A DNA stretch of 64,000 bases from NCBI RefSeq assembly GCF_003315205.1, contig NZ_QNRR01000014.1, positions 99,384-163,383 on the forward strand. Direction: 5' to 3'. Below are positions 62,455 through 64,000 of the stretch, piece after piece. The DNA comes from Roseimicrobium gellanilyticum. GTDB lineage: Bacteria > Verrucomicrobiota > Verrucomicrobiia > Verrucomicrobiales > Verrucomicrobiaceae. A program made the position numbers and the translations under genes. Under the pieces are notes generated by a model. That model saw only the letters and a list, made by a program, of their open reading frames with translations. It was not told the origin of the DNA and made no database searches. Each line of letters starts with the position of its first letter. Position 1 is the first letter of the stretch.

Positions 62455-62768
62455 GGGGAGGAGGGGTGTTGGAAATCCGGTTTAACTGCAAAGCGCAATT
62501 CGCTCAATGCTTTTCCTGTGAAGGAACCTGTATGGAGTAGCAGGTGCGAGATAGACCCTAGGTCGGTGGGAGATGCCATGCGACCCCTGCCATCGGCGGG
62601 AGAACCGCCTGTTTATCAACCACGAGGGCGCTGGACCAACCTCCGCCGTCCTCCAAACCTGGGTTGGAGAGTGTTGGGGCAGCGCCTGAACCCTGACAAG
62701 GCTACCGGTGCACCTTGCGCATGCGCTGCACCACAGGGGAAATTGCAGCCAGCACCAATCCGCCAACC
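62455..62768. other. 314-bp gap without a confident gene
   Basis: Between the HerA-like start and the GT2 stop no convincing frame exists on either strand. A 147-residue plus-strand frame (62329-62772) runs antisense through the start of the ATPase gene and has no family features. On the minus strand, the frame next to the glycosyltransferase stop continues for about 25 codons in another phase, with a plausible amphipathic end; this is noted only. Confidence 0.5.
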
Positions 62769-63782
62769 TTAAGTGACCGCTCGAGGTGGGCTCGCTGCGA
62801 CAGCGCAGATTTCTGCGGTGCGTTCGTCCAAGAACCTCGAGACTTCGGGATATGCACTGACGGACCTCATGAGCCGGAACATGCGGAGCGGCCGCTTGAC
62901 CCAAGATGCAGCGAAGAAGAGCCAATCGATCATCGTCGCGTGCCGGAAGAGAAACTTGAGCTTCCCTGCCAATATGGAGGCAATCACCAAGGTATTCGAG
63001 GAGCGCACCGGCCACCCCTGCGCGTTTTTCCAAACCTGCGCATAGTAGGTGTCGCTTGCATTGACATGGCGCAGAAAGCTCCGAGCCAAAAGGATGCTCG
63101 CTTGGGTGTCTTCCGTAATCGTGGTTTTGCGGGCTGTCTGGCGCGTTAAGGCAAAGTTGGCGAGGACTTCAGGCTCCAGGATCAGCGGCCCTGGATAGAG
63201 GCGCTCACGTGCTGGATCGATGGCGAAAAACGGAAGGGTTTCAGGCACAGGCCTTGTCGTGAAGGAACTCGTTCTCACCACCATGGATCCGATTGAATGG
63301 AGAGCCTGGTAAACCTGCTTTGGGTCGGCCCACTTGAACACAAACGGTTCACGGTAGATTTCACGGTCCCACACGGTCCTGTCGGTTTTCTCCCACGTGC
63401 CGTCATCCTGTTCCTTCCAATACCTCATATTGGCCCAAGCCAAGCTCGCCTCCGGACTGGTTTCGAGCAGTGCCATGAGACGCTCGAGCAGCCTGGGTTC
63501 CCACCAGTTGTCGTCTTCAAGAATGCTGAAGAAGGGCTCGGAGATGGGTTTAAAGAACAGATTGAATGATTTTACGGGCCCGTAGTTTTGGGGATGAGGC
63601 CGGTAGATGAAACGGGGATCGTTGAGCTCTTTTACCAGTTCACCCGGAAAGGGGTCATCGGGGGCATCGTTGTGAAGTTCGCACACCCAATCTTGGAAGG
63701 TTTGCTCCAGCAAGCTGGAGAGGGCGCGCCGCAGCAGTTCGTTTCTGCGATAGGTTGTCAGATAAACTCTACACTTGGCCAT
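62769..63782 (-). CDS. GT2-family glycosyltransferase
   Basis: This 337-residue protein has the GT2 N-terminal fold: VYLTTYRRNELLRRALSSLL at the start, QTFQDWVCELHNDAPDD near residue 30, and the DxD-like LEDDNWWEPRLLERLMALL near 90. No membrane helix is obvious until WLFFAASWVKRP near 300. It transfers a sugar from a nucleotide donor in the cytoplasm. The C-terminal 30 residues are poor in pattern. It is 314 bp from the HerA-like gene and probably part of a surface-polysaccharide function beyond the window edge. Confidence 0.85.
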   Translation of the reverse strand: MAKCRVYLTTYRRNELLRRALSSLLEQTFQDWVCELHNDAPDDPFPGELVKELNDPRFIYRPHPQNYGPVKSFNLFFKPISEPFFSILEDDNWWEPRLLERLMALLETSPEASLAWANMRYWKEQDDGTWEKTDRTVWDREIYREPFVFKWADPKQVYQALHSIGSMVVRTSSFTTRPVPETLPFFAIDPARERLYPGPLILEPEVLANFALTRQTARKTTITEDTQASILLARSFLRHVNASDTYYAQVWKNAQGWPVRSSNTLVIASILAGKLKFLFRHATMIDWLFFAASWVKRPLRMFRLMRSVSAYPEVSRFLDERTAEICAVAASPPRAVT

Positions 63783-63906
63783 ATCTCATGGGGAAGGCGG
63801 ATGCAATACGTCGTACCGGCTCTTGCGATTTGGAAGATTGGCAATGGCCTGGGGAGAGACGAACGGGCAGCATTCAGGCACTTGATTGTGTGTGCTGTAA
63901 AGCAAC

Positions 63907-63934
63907 AAGGCCGTTCCATTTCTGGAACGGCCTT
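63907..63934. terminator. Perfect inverted repeat near the right edge
   Basis: An 11-bp perfect stem AAGGCCGTTCC/GGAACGGCCTT with a 6-base loop lies upstream of the glycosyltransferase gene. It has only a weak T-run on the minus side, so it may be the terminator of a gene outside the window. Confidence 0.5.
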
Positions 63935-64000
63935 GAATGAAATAAACTGGCGACTGCCTACTTTTGCGTGACCTTTCGTCAGGCTATCATCGGCTTTGCA

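Noticed and set aside
62479..62810. A possible frameshifted extension of the GT2 glycosyltransferase (about 25 more codons in another phase)
   Set aside because: The glycosyltransferase already has normal length, and the extra segment has no conserved motif; chance open frame is as likely.

Overview
The window looks like chromosomal DNA from a member of the Verrucomicrobiota, probably a Verrucomicrobium/Roseimicrobium/Prosthecobacter-like bacterium. It is GC-rich and densely coding. It carries the paired 'planctomycete cytochrome' (PSCyt1/DUF1549/DUF1553) and DUF1501 genes typical of the PVC superphylum, an ECF sigma factor of the Rhodopirellula/Verrucomicrobium type, and almost no Shine-Dalgarno sequences. 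No rRNA, tRNA, CRISPR array, insertion sequence or prophage was recognised.

Left part (1-19.6 kb). A partial gene for a DACNV-type sensor fused to a diadenylate-cyclase-like domain runs off the left edge. Next comes a plus-strand block: ECF sigma factor, FecR/LamG membrane protein, then two tandem pairs of a cytochrome-DUF1549-DUF1553 protein and a DUF1501 protein. This is a probable regulated surface or periplasmic degradation module. It is followed by single housekeeping or secreted genes: PQQ-propeller protein, Dabb lipoprotein, SET-domain methyltransferase, NhaD-like antiporter, esterase, EF-hand protein, M20 dipeptidase and site-2 protease.

Middle (19.6-39.9 kb). A promoter and terminator pair with no protein gene marks a candidate ~155-nt small RNA. 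Beside it lie a hybrid histidine kinase and a stand-alone receiver. Then comes a 14-kb minus-strand type IV pilus/type II secretion-like locus. In transcription order it encodes a TTSGS-repeat prepilin, a PilT-like ATPase, four inner-membrane alignment proteins in the PilM/N/O/P positions, a PilX-like protein, two pseudopilins, a GspF/PilC platform protein, a major pilin with its own promoter and terminator, three minor pseudopilins and a GspE/PilB ATPase. A divergent secretin gene sits at its head. Seven proteins carry class III (prepilin) signals; no prepilin peptidase is present in the window.

Right part (40-64 kb). This part holds a CobW-type GTPase and two toxin-antitoxin cassettes: a Doc-like pair, and a Phd/ParE pair whose toxin is frameshifted. 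It continues with an M20 deacetylase, a nucleotide-sugar epimerase, a Pro/Ala-rich membrane protein, tandem thioredoxins, CorA, a GT39-like membrane protein, a two-domain universal stress protein, a secreted hydrolase and a PBP1A-like protein that has lost the transpeptidase SxxK motif. A MidA-like methyltransferase, phosphatidylserine decarboxylase, a large protein of unknown function, a HerA/DUF853-type ATPase and a GT2 glycosyltransferase complete the window.

The most interesting signals are the compact pilus/secretion locus, the candidate small RNA, the PBP1A with a degenerate penicillin-binding site, the slippage-type ParE pseudogene and the Doc-like toxin whose usual catalytic histidine position is glutamine. 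Functions are inferred by reading motifs; no database search was run.
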